From NCBI RefSeq assembly GCF_003254055.1, contig NZ_QKZT01000019.1:1-64000 (forward strand): a stretch of 64,000 nt of DNA, given 5' to 3'. The number at the start of each line of letters is the position of its first letter. Position 1 is the first letter of the stretch. The position numbers and the translations under genes are program-made. Below, piece after piece: positions 45,993 through 55,147 of this stretch. This DNA comes from Algoriphagus chordae. Lineage in GTDB: Bacteria > Bacteroidota > Bacteroidia > Cytophagales > Cyclobacteriaceae. A model generated the notes under the pieces. The model was given only the letters and a program-made list of their open reading frames with translations, searched no databases and had not been told where the DNA came from.

Positions 45993-47029
45993 AATTCAAG
46001 ATCTATTTTTAAGGTAACCGTAAACCATTCTTCCGTTTTATTAATCTCAAGCTTGTGTCTCTTATCGTATAGCAACTCTAACCTTCTGTTGACATTTACC
46101 AGTCCAATCCCTGAGTCCTTGTCTTTAGCCAGATCCTGTTCAAGGTATTTGTTCGCTACTTCAAAGACAAGTTGATTATTAACCACCGTTAGGGAAATCT
46201 TAATGGTAGGATTTTCGATCATCCCTGTCCCATGCTTAAAGGCATTTTCAATATAGGGAATCAAAAGCATGGGCTCTATAAAGTGCCAGTCCTCTTGCAA
46301 ATCAAAGTTCACATTCAAGGTCAACCGATCTCCAAATCTAAGTTTCTGTAGGTCCACGTAACTCTGGAGGTAGTCAACCTCGCTTTTTAATCGGACTTTT
46401 TCTTCGTCAGTATCATACAACATGTATTGCAGTAAGGAGGATAGCTTCAAAATAGTAGGTTCTAGCTCCTGACTTTTCAATCGGACCAAGGCTACAATAT
46501 TGTTCAATACATTGAATAAGAAGTGCGGACTTATCTGGGAGCGTAAAAATGCAAGTTCAGTTTTCAGATTTTCCTGTTGCTTTTCTACCAGTTGCTTCTC
46601 AGCACTGGCTCTATCAGTCACCATTCTATATAAAATACTGCTCAAAGCTGTTAGTAAAAAAGGAATACTGTTCCCATAAATAGATCTTTCAAAGGAAAAT
46701 GGCCTCCCAGTGATAATCATATTGTAAAAAGCACTTTGGATCATTAGTATACCTATGAAAATGAGTAGTTCCGCGCCTATAAACATTACCCATTTTTTCT
46801 TATACAGCAATTTAGGAATCAGGATAGCTGTATTCATGTAGAACATCCCCATCCAGAAAAATTTTAAGATGGTACTCAAATAAAGGAATTCCATCTCTCT
46901 GGCTGAACGAGGTGATCCATCCTTCATTTCATTTGTAAAAATGATAGGCATCAAAAACAATATCAACCAAACAAACCCATGGATGATGACTACTTGATGC
47001 TTCTTTACAAATTTTTTGATGGGTATCAT
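45989..47029 (-). CDS. LytS-like sensor histidine kinase (His_kinase family)
   Basis: A 346-residue membrane kinase. Four predicted transmembrane helices occupy residues ~15-130 (VVIIHGFVWLILFLMPIIFT, ELLIFIGILMIQSAFY). A coiled coil (SAEKQLVEKQQENLKTELAF) leads to the phospho-acceptor His169 in SQISPHFLFNVLNNI. The ATPase N box is LLIPYIENAFKHGTG and the G box is DSGIGLVNVNRRLELLY. It phosphorylates the LytTR regulator next to it. There is no separate periplasmic sensor domain, so the stimulus is probably membrane-linked. It is transcribed apart from the small secreted protein gene upstream, because a terminator lies between them. Confidence 0.92.
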   Translation of the reverse strand: MIPIKKFVKKHQVVIIHGFVWLILFLMPIIFTNEMKDGSPRSAREMEFLYLSTILKFFWMGMFYMNTAILIPKLLYKKKWVMFIGAELLIFIGILMIQSAFYNMIITGRPFSFERSIYGNSIPFLLTALSSILYRMVTDRASAEKQLVEKQQENLKTELAFLRSQISPHFLFNVLNNIVALVRLKSQELEPTILKLSSLLQYMLYDTDEEKVRLKSEVDYLQSYVDLQKLRFGDRLTLNVNFDLQEDWHFIEPMLLIPYIENAFKHGTGMIENPTIKISLTVVNNQLVFEVANKYLEQDLAKDKDSGIGLVNVNRRLELLYDKRHKLEINKTEEWFTVTLKIDLEL

Positions 47030-47149
47030 GGCGGAGTGTCAATTGAGTTCAATATAGTCTAAAGTAGGTAAACGCCTGAATTGGACTTCTTGAAACTGTG
47101 CGGTGATTTGCTAGTAAATGCAAGTTGGAGGACTTAGGTAGGAAAGAAA

Positions 47150-47179
47150 AAATGACCTCCAATAGCTTAGAGGTCATTT
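47150..47179 (-). terminator. Terminator of the small secreted protein gene
   Basis: A perfect 10-bp stem (AAATGACCTC on the plus strand, with GAGGTCATTT) and a ten-base loop are followed by TTTTTTC on the minus strand, 22 bp after the gene's stop. Confidence 0.85.
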
Positions 47180-47201
47180 GATCAATAATGATTAAATCGT
47201 T

Positions 47202-47789
47202 TTACAGTATTTCAATCTTGTGCTGATAAGCGCTTTGTCCATCGGATACCTTAATGGTATATTCTCCCTTAAATGCATTTTCGAAATTGAATTGCTTCCC
47301 TATTAATACAGTTTTTTTGATGGTTTCATTGAAAAGTAGCGAACCATCTTCGTTTAAGACATCTACGGTTACTTTGTGACTTTCAGGATTGAATAGATTC
47401 AATTGAACTAATTCTCCTACTTCTCTAAATACAATCTGATTCACTTTTTCGGAACGATCAATAACTCTAGCTGATGTATTGTCAACTTCAATGGTATAGA
47501 CCACAGACTTGTTATCATTCTCAGCGCTGAAGTAATAGATACCCTGTTCCAGATTCTTTAGGTTCAATTTTCTGTTGAATGTCCCGTCGCTAAGCTTTTC
47601 TGTCAATAAGGTCTCATTCGCTTGATTCACTAATTTGAGCGTTGATTCGGTTGATTCCGCGTCAAAATTCAATACTAGTGTCTTTGGCTCATCTCCATCA
47701 GATAGACTAACTAGTGGAGTTTCTGCATTGCTCGTACCGATGATGAAGAAGAGCATTAAAGCTGATGTAATTTTAAATAGCGTTTTCAT
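47202..47789 (-). CDS. Small secreted protein of unknown function
   Basis: A 195-residue protein with a signal peptide (LFKITSALMLFFIIGTSNA, cleavage near residue 22). The mature part is a beta-sandwich-like domain of two similar halves. LVLNFDAESTESTLKLVNQA and LVQLNLFNPESHKVTVDVLN are the strand-rich segments, each followed by a short GxYxF/IxV element (GIYYFSAENDN, GEYTIKVSDGQ). This pattern resembles DUF3244-like or T9SS-tail-like Ig-fold proteins, but no conserved sorting signature is visible. It could be an extracellular binding protein; no function can be given. A terminator follows. Confidence 0.7.
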   Translation of the reverse strand: MKTLFKITSALMLFFIIGTSNAETPLVSLSDGDEPKTLVLNFDAESTESTLKLVNQANETLLTEKLSDGTFNRKLNLKNLEQGIYYFSAENDNKSVVYTIEVDNTSARVIDRSEKVNQIVFREVGELVQLNLFNPESHKVTVDVLNEDGSLLFNETIKKTVLIGKQFNFENAFKGEYTIKVSDGQSAYQHKIEIL

Positions 47790-48123
47790 AGTATGTTTGT
47801 TTTTTGGTTCTGCCTGTTAGCAGAAGTGATTGTTTTTGATTTCTGATTCAAACATACAAGGTGAAATCTTCCTTTTTTTGGTTTTGCGGTGAACAGGCTA
47901 ATCTATGAGACAAACCCTAAAATCACTGCGATAAAAAATATTTACATCTATCCAAATCCCCTGCATTCGGAAGAATTCTGAATAGTCATGACAGCATTTA
48001 CAAGCTTTATAAGGCAAAGAGGGGCTTGGAATAATCTGGGTTCACTAAGGAATTAAGGTGTTTAGCGTTAGGATAGCCCAAATAAAAAAGGTGTAGCTAT
48101 AAACCACAGCTTGCTAAAAAAAC
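47790..48123. other. Spacer upstream of small secreted protein gene
   Basis: No credible gene or RNA was recognised in this AT-rich stretch. It must contain the minus-strand promoter for the secreted protein gene and ends at the terminator of the sulfatase gene. Confidence 0.4.
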
Positions 48124-48147
48124 AAACTGCCGGAATTCCGGCAGTTT
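48124..48147 (-). terminator. Terminator of the first sulfatase gene
   Basis: A perfect 24-bp palindrome (AAACTGCCGGAA/TTCCGGCAGTTT) is followed on the minus strand by GTTTTTTT. It is 24 bp beyond the sulfatase stop codon. Confidence 0.9.
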
Positions 48148-48170
48148 GAAAGATATTTTTGAATAGAAAA

Positions 48171-49694
48171 TTACTGTTGTATTGGATGTGAAGTCATAGA
48201 TTCCACTACTTCATCGATTGATAATGATGAACCTTTCACAGGAGGGAAATCCTTAAAGGTAGCTAAGAACTCAGCGGCTTTCTGCTGAGCAGGTACAAAC
48301 ATCCACATATTATCTGCATACCATTTAATATAGAGAGCAGAATTCCATGACACCTCAAAAGGATCAGCTCTTAGATTGATTACAACTGGCCAACTTGGAG
48401 ATTTACGGTAAGCTTCAGCAATAGAACCTTCCATTATAGTAAAGTGCAATTTGAAATTATTATATCTGATCGCATTCATGTTTCCAGCTGCATCAAAATA
48501 GAAAATCTCTTTTCGTGGAGACTCACTTACTTCGCCTTTGAAATAAGGCAGCATATTGTAACCATCCAAATGAGCTTTGAATGTCTTTCCATTAGCCTGA
48601 TATCCAGTCAATACTTTTTCTTTGATGTTTGGCTCTCCAGCTGCGGCTACCAACGTAGGCATCATATCCTCATGGGAGAAGATATCATTGTAGATAGTAC
48701 CTGGCTCAATTACACCTGGCCAACGAATTATACTAGGGACGCGGAATCCACCTTCCCAAGTCGTACCTTTTTCACCAGCAAATGGAGTTGTACCACCGTC
48801 AGGCCAAGTAAATTTCTCAGCACCATTATCCGTAGAATACATGATAATAGTATTATCAATTATTCCAAGTTCTTCCAACTTGGCCAAAACTTGACCTATT
48901 GCCTTGTCATGTTCTACCATTCCATCAGGGTATAGACCAATACCAGTTACTCCATCACTACCTTCTTCTAAGTGGGTCCACACGTGCATACGTGTAGAGT
49001 TTAACCATACAAAAAACGGTTTGCCATCAGCATGAGCTTTCTCTATAAACTCAATAGCAGCATTTGTAAACTCCTTATCCACTGTTTCCATTCTTTTCTT
49101 TGTCAATGGCCCCGTATCTTGGATTCTACCATCAGCATAGGAATGTAAAACGCCTCTTGGACCATATTTCTTTCTGAAATCTGGATCCTTCGGATAGTAG
49201 TAGCTTTCTGGCTCCTCTTCAGCATTTAAGTGATAAAGGTTACCGAAAAACTCATCAAACCCATGATTGGTAGGCAAATGCTCATCACGATCACCTAAGT
49301 GATTTTTACCAAATTGGCCAGAAGTATAGCCATGTGGTTTTAGTAATTCTGCAATAGTAGGCTGGTTTTCCTGAATACCTTGTTTTGCACCCGGCATACC
49401 TATTGTCAAAAGACCAGTTCTAAATGGATGCTGACCTAAAATAAAAGCCGCTCGACCTGCCGTACAGGACTGCTGTGCGTACCAATCCGTAAATACCGCT
49501 CCTTCTTTGGCAAGACGGTCAATATTTGGAGTTTTGTAGCCCATCATACCCATATTGTAGGCACTTACATTGGACCATCCAATATCATCACCCCAGAGGA
49601 CAAGTATATTGGGCTTATCCTGCGCCTGCGCCAAAAATGGCATACAGAAAAGTAGCAGAACAGCAGATTTCAAAAGAGTTAATTTGTTTTTCAT
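48171..49694 (-). CDS. Arylsulfatase-family sulfatase (SCTAGR type), paralogue A
   Basis: A 507-residue periplasmic sulfatase. A signal peptide (LKSAVLLLFCMPFLAQA) precedes the catalytic domain. The metal-binding Asp36-Asp37 is in WGDDIGWSN, and the residue converted to formylglycine is Cys77 in SCTAGR, with Arg81. Later metal/substrate motifs GQFGKNHLGD and YSTDNGAEKFTWP are intact. It hydrolyses sulfate esters of unknown substrate; the Cys-type site needs a maturase (anSME or FGE) that is not in this window. It is clearly paralogous to the sulfatase at 55148 (long shared runs such as PTNHGFDEF, GNLYHLNAEEEPE and GPLTKKRMET). It is monocistronic or follows the HAD gene upstream on the same strand, 220 bp away. 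Confidence 0.93.
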   Translation of the reverse strand: MKNKLTLLKSAVLLLFCMPFLAQAQDKPNILVLWGDDIGWSNVSAYNMGMMGYKTPNIDRLAKEGAVFTDWYAQQSCTAGRAAFILGQHPFRTGLLTIGMPGAKQGIQENQPTIAELLKPHGYTSGQFGKNHLGDRDEHLPTNHGFDEFFGNLYHLNAEEEPESYYYPKDPDFRKKYGPRGVLHSYADGRIQDTGPLTKKRMETVDKEFTNAAIEFIEKAHADGKPFFVWLNSTRMHVWTHLEEGSDGVTGIGLYPDGMVEHDKAIGQVLAKLEELGIIDNTIIMYSTDNGAEKFTWPDGGTTPFAGEKGTTWEGGFRVPSIIRWPGVIEPGTIYNDIFSHEDMMPTLVAAAGEPNIKEKVLTGYQANGKTFKAHLDGYNMLPYFKGEVSESPRKEIFYFDAAGNMNAIRYNNFKLHFTIMEGSIAEAYRKSPSWPVVINLRADPFEVSWNSALYIKWYADNMWMFVPAQQKAAEFLATFKDFPPVKGSSLSIDEVVESMTSHPIQQ

Positions 49695-49914
49695 ATGTGT
49701 TTAAATAATTAGTTACTAAATCAATTTCCTTTCTAGATTGTCAGAATTCTTTCTGGCCTGCATAAATACTAGAATTTCCTTATAAACTTACAATTTTTCA
49801 CAAGAACTAACAATTGCCTTTTCATCCTCATTTAAAATGAACTCAGAAAACCAAATTCAATAGGAATATATTCCCTTTTCAAGGCCAAATGATAAGAAAC
49901 CTTAGCTAATCAAC

Positions 49915-50946
49915 TTACTTTTCTAGCTCATATGGATAAATGACTTTCCAGTCTTTCTGCATGTCTACTACTAGCCAGTTGTACTTAGCTGCATCATCCA
50001 AACCTTTGCTCAACTGACCAATATGAGAATCTCGGTCATAAGCCACTTCACGTACTGAATCTGTATGATGGACAATCAATCCAAATCGTGACCCTTCACC
50101 AGTGCTGGTATATTGTAACATCTGATAATCACCATCACTATTACCTCCAGCAAATACTGGTCTTTTGCCAATATGTCTATAGATACCAACTGGTTTACCC
50201 GCTTTGTCATCGTTAAAATACAATTCAGGAGTTTTAATCAATTCTGGCTTAGCAAGAGAATCCACATAAGTAAGGCCTAATTGCGAGCCTACTACCTGGT
50301 AAGGAGGAATTCCATAAGCCTCTTCTGTCCAGGCACGCATAAAGTCAATTCCACCACCGGAAACGATGAAAGTTTTAAACTCATACTCCCTAAGAACCTG
50401 AAGCAATTCAAGCATAGGCTGGAATATCATTTCGTTGTAGTGCTTTCCAGTTTTCGGATGGGTAGCCGTTTTCATCCAGTTTTTCACATGTGAATCAAAC
50501 TCTTCGGCTGACATGCCTGAATGCGTAATAGCAACTGTCTGCAACAAGGCTTTTTCACCTCCAGAAAGAAATCCTTTCATGTCGCCATTTAAAAGCGCAC
50601 TGATAGAAGCATTATCTTTCCACTCAGGATGCTCTGGAGCCATTCTTTTGACCTCGTCGATTGCAAAGGCCAACTGAAAATACATAGGTTGCTCAGACCA
50701 GAGCGTCCCATCATTATCAAATACTGCGACGCGATCAAGTACTGGGATAAAGTCAGGAGAACCTTCTGTGGTCGCTGCCTCCACCCATTCTAGAATTCGA
50801 GTGCGTGGAGCAGTTTCCCAAGAAGCCAATTTCAAAGTGGCCCCGGATATTTTTCGTTTTACTGGCTGAATATCATTTTCAACAGGTTTCTCAGTGCAGG
50901 AAAAAGAAAGTGCAAGCAAAATAAAAGCGGTAATTGACTTAGACAT
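49915..50946 (-). CDS. HAD-superfamily phosphatase, lipoprotein, paralogue A
   Basis: A 343-residue envelope phosphatase. The ATG at 50946 is preferred to an upstream one at 50979 because it begins directly at the lipoprotein signal (ITAFILLALSFSC; lipid Cys17). HAD motif I is FDNDGTLW (nucleophile Asp77, Asp79), motif II VSGGG, a Lys-containing motif III near DKAGKPVG, and motif IV GGNSDGDYQM. This fits a SerB-like phosphomonoesterase facing the periplasm. The nearly parallel gene at 60439 is a paralogue with the same motif order. The next genes downstream are a sulfatase and upstream a barrel protein, suggesting joint processing of a sulfated or phosphorylated nutrient. Confidence 0.88.
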   Translation of the reverse strand: MSKSITAFILLALSFSCTEKPVENDIQPVKRKISGATLKLASWETAPRTRILEWVEAATTEGSPDFIPVLDRVAVFDNDGTLWSEQPMYFQLAFAIDEVKRMAPEHPEWKDNASISALLNGDMKGFLSGGEKALLQTVAITHSGMSAEEFDSHVKNWMKTATHPKTGKHYNEMIFQPMLELLQVLREYEFKTFIVSGGGIDFMRAWTEEAYGIPPYQVVGSQLGLTYVDSLAKPELIKTPELYFNDDKAGKPVGIYRHIGKRPVFAGGNSDGDYQMLQYTSTGEGSRFGLIVHHTDSVREVAYDRDSHIGQLSKGLDDAAKYNWLVVDMQKDWKVIYPYELEK

Positions 50947-51051
50947 ATGTTTTACAAGCGAGAAATAGTCAAAACTCATATAATTATTGTTTTGTTTAAA
51001 AATGAAAATAGCGGAGATTTTTTTACTATTTCGCTACTTGAATCTACCTGA

Positions 51052-51125
51052 TTAATTGCCTTCCTGACCAGCAGTAGTTGACTTCATTACTTCTTCTAAG
51101 CTGGAATTGAACATAAGATATCTAG
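51052..51125 (-). pseudogene. Relic of a sulfatase C-terminus
   Basis: On the minus strand, the spacer between the barrel gene and the HAD gene encodes FNSSLEEVMKSTTAGQEGN followed by TAA. The sulfatase at 55148 ends in SFNLEDVMKKLSEAAGSE. The match (F-N, L-E-E/D-V-M-K, then A-G-x-E) at the very end of a coding frame suggests the tail of a lost sulfatase gene. It abuts the stop codon of the barrel gene. Evidence is limited to about 20 residues. Confidence 0.4.
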
Positions 51126-51140
51126 TAAAGACATCAAATC

Positions 51141-51710
51141 CTAGTTCCCAAATCGTTTCTCCACCCCAATTCCAAAGGAGGTCACATTATATGCATTCGC
51201 ACGAAAATCCTGTGTCAAGCTCCCAAGCACTGCCCAACCATTTCGAATCTCTACTCCGTACTCAATAGCAAAACGCGTAACAAAGTAATCCTCTCCTTCG
51301 GCAAATTCTCCTCCAAAGCCTAGCCCAAAACTCCAATGCTCACCTAGCATGTAGGTGCCCATCAGGGCAGGAGCTATTGGCCTCTCCCGTTCTATTGGTG
51401 CACCATCCTCCTCAGACTCAACATAGAAATTCTCATTCAAAAAATCAGTATGAATCCCCAAAGCAAAACGAGTACTGATCCAATAATTATAATCTATAGA
51501 TACCGAAGGAACCATGTTAAACTGCCTTTTACCCTCTGAATCAGTTCCTTGACCAATTCTCGCATGTCCAATAAAGAACGCTATGGTATGCTTTCCTTCG
51601 GATTCTTTAGGCTCCTCAGATTCAGCATTCACTTTTTCTTCCTGCGCAAAACATAAGCTGCTGCTGAGCCCTAGGCTAATGGCAATTATAAAAAACTTGA
51701 ATTTCTGCAT
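51141..51710 (-). CDS. Outer-membrane beta-barrel protein
   Basis: A 189-residue protein with a signal peptide (FFIIAISLGLSSSLCFA). An acidic linker (EEKVNAESEEPKESEGK) precedes short alternating strands (TIAFFIGHARIGQG, MVPSVSIDYNYWIS, HWSFGLGFGGEFA, FGIGVEKRFGN) typical of an 8- to 10-strand barrel with a Phe-near C-terminus. It may be a small transport or adhesion barrel. Its place among sulfatase and phosphatase genes is the only functional clue. The gene is followed immediately by a sulfatase-tail relic. Confidence 0.65.
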   Translation of the reverse strand: MQKFKFFIIAISLGLSSSLCFAQEEKVNAESEEPKESEGKHTIAFFIGHARIGQGTDSEGKRQFNMVPSVSIDYNYWISTRFALGIHTDFLNENFYVESEEDGAPIERERPIAPALMGTYMLGEHWSFGLGFGGEFAEGEDYFVTRFAIEYGVEIRNGWAVLGSLTQDFRANAYNVTSFGIGVEKRFGN

Positions 51711-51869
51711 TATTAAATCTTGTTAGTTTCTTTGAATAGGCCTACAACCCAATATATCTTCAGCTGCCAAAGTCACAAAATTACAAAAATTGGAATTCAT
51801 ACCCTTAGCTAAATGAACTACAGAATCATTGTCCAAATCTTTTCTGCTATTTGGAAGACCTAAGCTAAT

Positions 51870-54056
51870 TTAAAACCTTCGAATTCCTCCTCCACCCATT
51901 CGCTGAAATGAGTTGAATCTTTGAGTTTGAAACTGCCCTCTTTGTCTTGAAAACTGGGATCTTTCAAGCCCAGATTGTACATGCTGCTGCGATGGATTCC
52001 ATAAGGATCGACCATTATTATTCATTGAGTTCCAGTTCCCCCTATTATACTGACTCCAATTCCCATTTTCATTGCGACGGTATATATTACCATCATGGCC
52101 AGCAAATACCCCATTATCAGTATGGACTACTGTTCCATTTGCTCCATGAGCTATGACGCCCTGATTTCCACCAGAGGTTCTAAACCCTGCGGCAGTACCA
52201 CGGGCAGTGGTCACATGGCCTGTTTGCACCCATTGATTACCCCTTGTGGCTACTGAATTCCCCCACTGAGCATAAGGGCTATGTCCTTGATTGGTATGGG
52301 CATAAGTGCCTGTCCAAGGATTATAGGTACTAGCAGATGTACGACCCCCATACCATCCTTGTACACTCGCGGAACGACCATATCGACCCGTAGCAGGATT
52401 ATACCATCCAGCTGTATGTGCTGCTCCATAAGGTCCATATACCGAGCGCCCTACAGCAAAGCCTCCTGTCCAAGGATTATACACCGCGCCCACGCCATAA
52501 GTCATAGGCCAAGGTCTGTAGATAGGATATGGGTAGGGACCCCAAAAAAGGTATGGCGGGTAATAATATCCGGTACCATATGCAATTGTGGCTCCTACTG
52601 TCATTCCCATGACAAACATTCCATAATAACCTCCTGTGGTATTACTTTGCACGGTCGTATCAGTAGGATTACTTACCGTCACATAGGTAACATTGTACAT
52701 AGGAGAACTTGGAGGAATGGAGTAGATCTCAGAAGGTACAGAGTCTGCCGTTTTCCAAGGGCCTTTTGGCTCTGCAGATTCAAACCACACTGCTTGGTAG
52801 CATAGGTAATATTCCTTCCCAACTTTAATCACTTTTTGCTGTGTGTTGGAAGCATAAAAAAGAGAAGTTCCCGCGATAGGTCTGAATTCTGGATTCCCAT
52901 CATAATCCACTTTTACTTTGGCTTCTACCTCCGCCTTATTCACAATGGCTGTCGTAGGTATCTGAGCGAGCATCACAGCATCAGAAGCTTGAATTGTACC
53001 TGGCACCGAAACTAATACGCTAGCTTTAGGAGAATCTTCCGGTATGTTAGAAAAATCGGTTGGAAGATCATTCCCTGAATAAACCCAAGGACCTTCTAAA
53101 GATTTAGAACTAAACCATCTCCCGGAAAAAAGCACGTAAAAGTCACTTTTCGTCTCGTCTACAAAAACGTCATTATCCGTATTGCTTGCATATAGAAGCT
53201 TGGTCCCGGTAATCTCCGTATATCTTGGCTGTCCTTGAAATAAAATTAACTCAGCTGGGCTGGTACTATAAAAAACTTTTGGTGCGGCAACAGAACCTAA
53301 TGGAGGAACCATTTTCTTCACATCATCAAAATTTTCTCCAGTCGGCAGTTTCTTCATCTCCCTAGGCAAACTCTTCACTTGAGTCCAAGGCCCTTTCAAC
53401 TCAGTCGCCGATAGCCATGCACTATCTGCTAAGAGATAATATTCATTCTTCTTCTTTTCATGGAATACATCCCAATTAGTATTGACGATATACTCCATAT
53501 TAGTCTTTTCAATCGGAGCGTAGACTGGATCACCATCTATAGAAAGTAGAATAGCATCCTGATCACTATAGAATATGACTGGCGGGTCATTTTTAACTGC
53601 AACAGGTTTTGCCTGGACTTTGCCTTGCTGAAGATCTGCCATTATTCTATCTACAGAAAATGACTCTCCGCCATTAGGCATAATCTCTTCAAAAACTTTT
53701 TGCAGCTTTTCAGAATCAGCAGGATCTACGGAGGGGAATCTGACGCCCTCAACAATTATATCTTGAAGAAATGCCGTGCGATTTTCCTTGTCAACCAAGG
53801 TATGACTTCTGATCGAAGTTACTCCCATGACTTGTTTCCCATCAGCAGGAGTCAAGGAAAAAGCTACTCGCGCTTTGAGCACTTTATAATCATCCCATTC
53901 ATCTACTTGGGGCTGGTAATATACCAAGGTCGCCCCGTCTTTCTCTACTTGTCGTGGCCAACCTATATCCTTTGTGTGATCGGTAGTATCAGTTTGGGCT
54001 TGAAGTCCTCCGATGCATATCATCAGGATTATAAAGAAGCTATAGATCAATCGCAT
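51870..54056 (-). CDS. Secreted protein with three GPW repeats and Gly/Tyr-rich tail
   Basis: A 728-residue protein with a signal peptide (LIYSFFIILMICIGGLQA). After an N-terminal domain (~25-150), three repeats of about 90 residues contain a recurrent pattern ending in the motif WFxSxxLxGPW: ADSAWLSATELKGPWTQV, FSGRWFSSKSLEGPWVYS and YQAVWFESAEPKGPWKTA. A hydrophobic segment (YGMFVMGMTVGATIAYGTGY, about 480-500) is followed by a Gly/Tyr-rich region with YNPWTGG and YNPATGRYG repeats. I do not recognise a named enzyme family; similar proteins occur near DUF4136 genes. Its location is probably at the cell surface. The DUF4136 gene lies 172 bp upstream on the same strand. Confidence 0.65.
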   Translation of the reverse strand: MRLIYSFFIILMICIGGLQAQTDTTDHTKDIGWPRQVEKDGATLVYYQPQVDEWDDYKVLKARVAFSLTPADGKQVMGVTSIRSHTLVDKENRTAFLQDIIVEGVRFPSVDPADSEKLQKVFEEIMPNGGESFSVDRIMADLQQGKVQAKPVAVKNDPPVIFYSDQDAILLSIDGDPVYAPIEKTNMEYIVNTNWDVFHEKKKNEYYLLADSAWLSATELKGPWTQVKSLPREMKKLPTGENFDDVKKMVPPLGSVAAPKVFYSTSPAELILFQGQPRYTEITGTKLLYASNTDNDVFVDETKSDFYVLFSGRWFSSKSLEGPWVYSGNDLPTDFSNIPEDSPKASVLVSVPGTIQASDAVMLAQIPTTAIVNKAEVEAKVKVDYDGNPEFRPIAGTSLFYASNTQQKVIKVGKEYYLCYQAVWFESAEPKGPWKTADSVPSEIYSIPPSSPMYNVTYVTVSNPTDTTVQSNTTGGYYGMFVMGMTVGATIAYGTGYYYPPYLFWGPYPYPIYRPWPMTYGVGAVYNPWTGGFAVGRSVYGPYGAAHTAGWYNPATGRYGRSASVQGWYGGRTSASTYNPWTGTYAHTNQGHSPYAQWGNSVATRGNQWVQTGHVTTARGTAAGFRTSGGNQGVIAHGANGTVVHTDNGVFAGHDGNIYRRNENGNWSQYNRGNWNSMNNNGRSLWNPSQQHVQSGLERSQFSRQRGQFQTQRFNSFQRMGGGGIRRF

Positions 54057-54137
54057 GTTGATAGGGTTAAGGGTGCTTTGAATAAAAGGGAAAGAGCAAT
54101 AAGTTCAGATTGTTATCCTATAAGGTTCAATTTAAAA

Positions 54138-54181
54138 AAGGAGAAAAACGGAGTCAAATTAACCCAACGTCTTTCTCCTTT
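54138..54181 (-). terminator. Terminator of the DUF4136 gene
   Basis: On the minus strand a 10-bp stem (AAAGGAGAAA/TTTCTCCTTT), extended by an inner ACG/CGT pairing, ends in TTTTTTAAA. It is 48 bp past the DUF4136 stop. Confidence 0.75.
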
Positions 54182-54228
54182 GCACTCTAGGCTCTGCCTA
54201 ATGAGGATAATCCATTATTAAAACAATA

Positions 54229-54813
54229 CTATTGTTTATCAACTGGGAATTGCTTCATCAATTTACCGATCTGCTTAGGAATAGTTTTATCTCTTTTCTC
54301 TGGCTTCTCATTCACCACTGAAGTGCTAGTTCCTTGCCAAATCAATTTCTTGCCAGATGCATCATACATGTCTACAACCAATGTGCCTTCAGTATAATCA
54401 TTGTCTGAGTATGTAGTAGTAGCAGAGCCCATGCCCATTCCTCCTACTCCCATTCCCCATCCCATACGTGGACCATAACCCAATCCACCCATGAAATCAG
54501 TATAGGCAGTGGTGCTAGTTTTCTTATCTAACACTACATAAAGTGCAATCGCTGCATCAGCACCTGAAGTGACTAAGGTCATTCCTCTTGCATCAAATTC
54601 ACTTTTCAATGCATCTAAGATTCTCTTTTTGTCAAAATCATTCAATTGCTTATCAGAATCCTTTTGCCATCCTTCAAATGAATAAGTCTTATAGCCGGTG
54701 AAATCAGCGTTTTTATCATAATCACTTTTTACTTGAGCAAATCCCGATACCGAGAATAGCATCAATAATGCTCCTAGCATTAAATTTTTAATTTGATTTT
54801 TCATAGTTTTCAT
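54229..54813 (-). CDS. DUF4136 domain protein
   Basis: A 194-residue protein with a signal peptide (LMLGALLMLFSVSGFAQ). Residues ~27-190 match the DUF4136 pattern: DYDKNADFTGYKTYSFEGW at the start, ILDALKSEFDARGMTL, then a Gly/Met-rich insertion (GPRMGWGMGVGGMGMG) and the late GTLVVDMYDASGKKLIWQG. The family is widespread among Bacteroidota and Proteobacteria envelope proteins, often lipoproteins, with no known reaction. No lipobox Cys is visible here, so it is probably soluble periplasmic. It is followed by a strong terminator. Confidence 0.8.
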   Translation of the reverse strand: MKTMKNQIKNLMLGALLMLFSVSGFAQVKSDYDKNADFTGYKTYSFEGWQKDSDKQLNDFDKKRILDALKSEFDARGMTLVTSGADAAIALYVVLDKKTSTTAYTDFMGGLGYGPRMGWGMGVGGMGMGSATTTYSDNDYTEGTLVVDMYDASGKKLIWQGTSTSVVNEKPEKRDKTIPKQIGKLMKQFPVDKQ

Positions 54814-55087
54814 GTTTTTGAAATCAACTTTTGAACTGCTTTTTAATGATTTGTTAAGTTTAAAAGAAATGCAATTGTACTCTTGAATACGTTAAGAAGG
54901 CCCAATTAGCTACAAAATAGCCGATTTATTAATACCTAAATCTACTTTATAAAAGTAATAATCTTCAGGAAATACGCAACTATAATTGGCCAGTATCGAG
55001 CATTTTAGTACTGCTACAAATTGTATTTCAAGTCTTTATAGGTGAAATACCTACCCATAAATCGGATAAATATAAGCTAAAATCACA
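54814..55087. other. AT-rich spacer, promoter region of the DUF4136 gene
   Basis: No gene or RNA was recognised. Minus-strand transcription of the DUF4136 gene must start here; no clear -7/-33 pair was found. Confidence 0.35.
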
Positions 55088-55117
55088 ATCGCCCTGTTCC
55101 AATGGATACAGGGCGAT
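55088..55117 (-). terminator. Probable terminator of the second sulfatase gene
   Basis: A perfect 10-bp stem (ATCGCCCTGT/ACAGGGCGAT) with a ten-base loop lies 30 bp after the sulfatase stop. The downstream T run is weak (TGTGATTTT), so it may be partial. Confidence 0.5.
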
Positions 55118-55147
55118 ATGATTATTTAACACACTTAGAATTAAATG

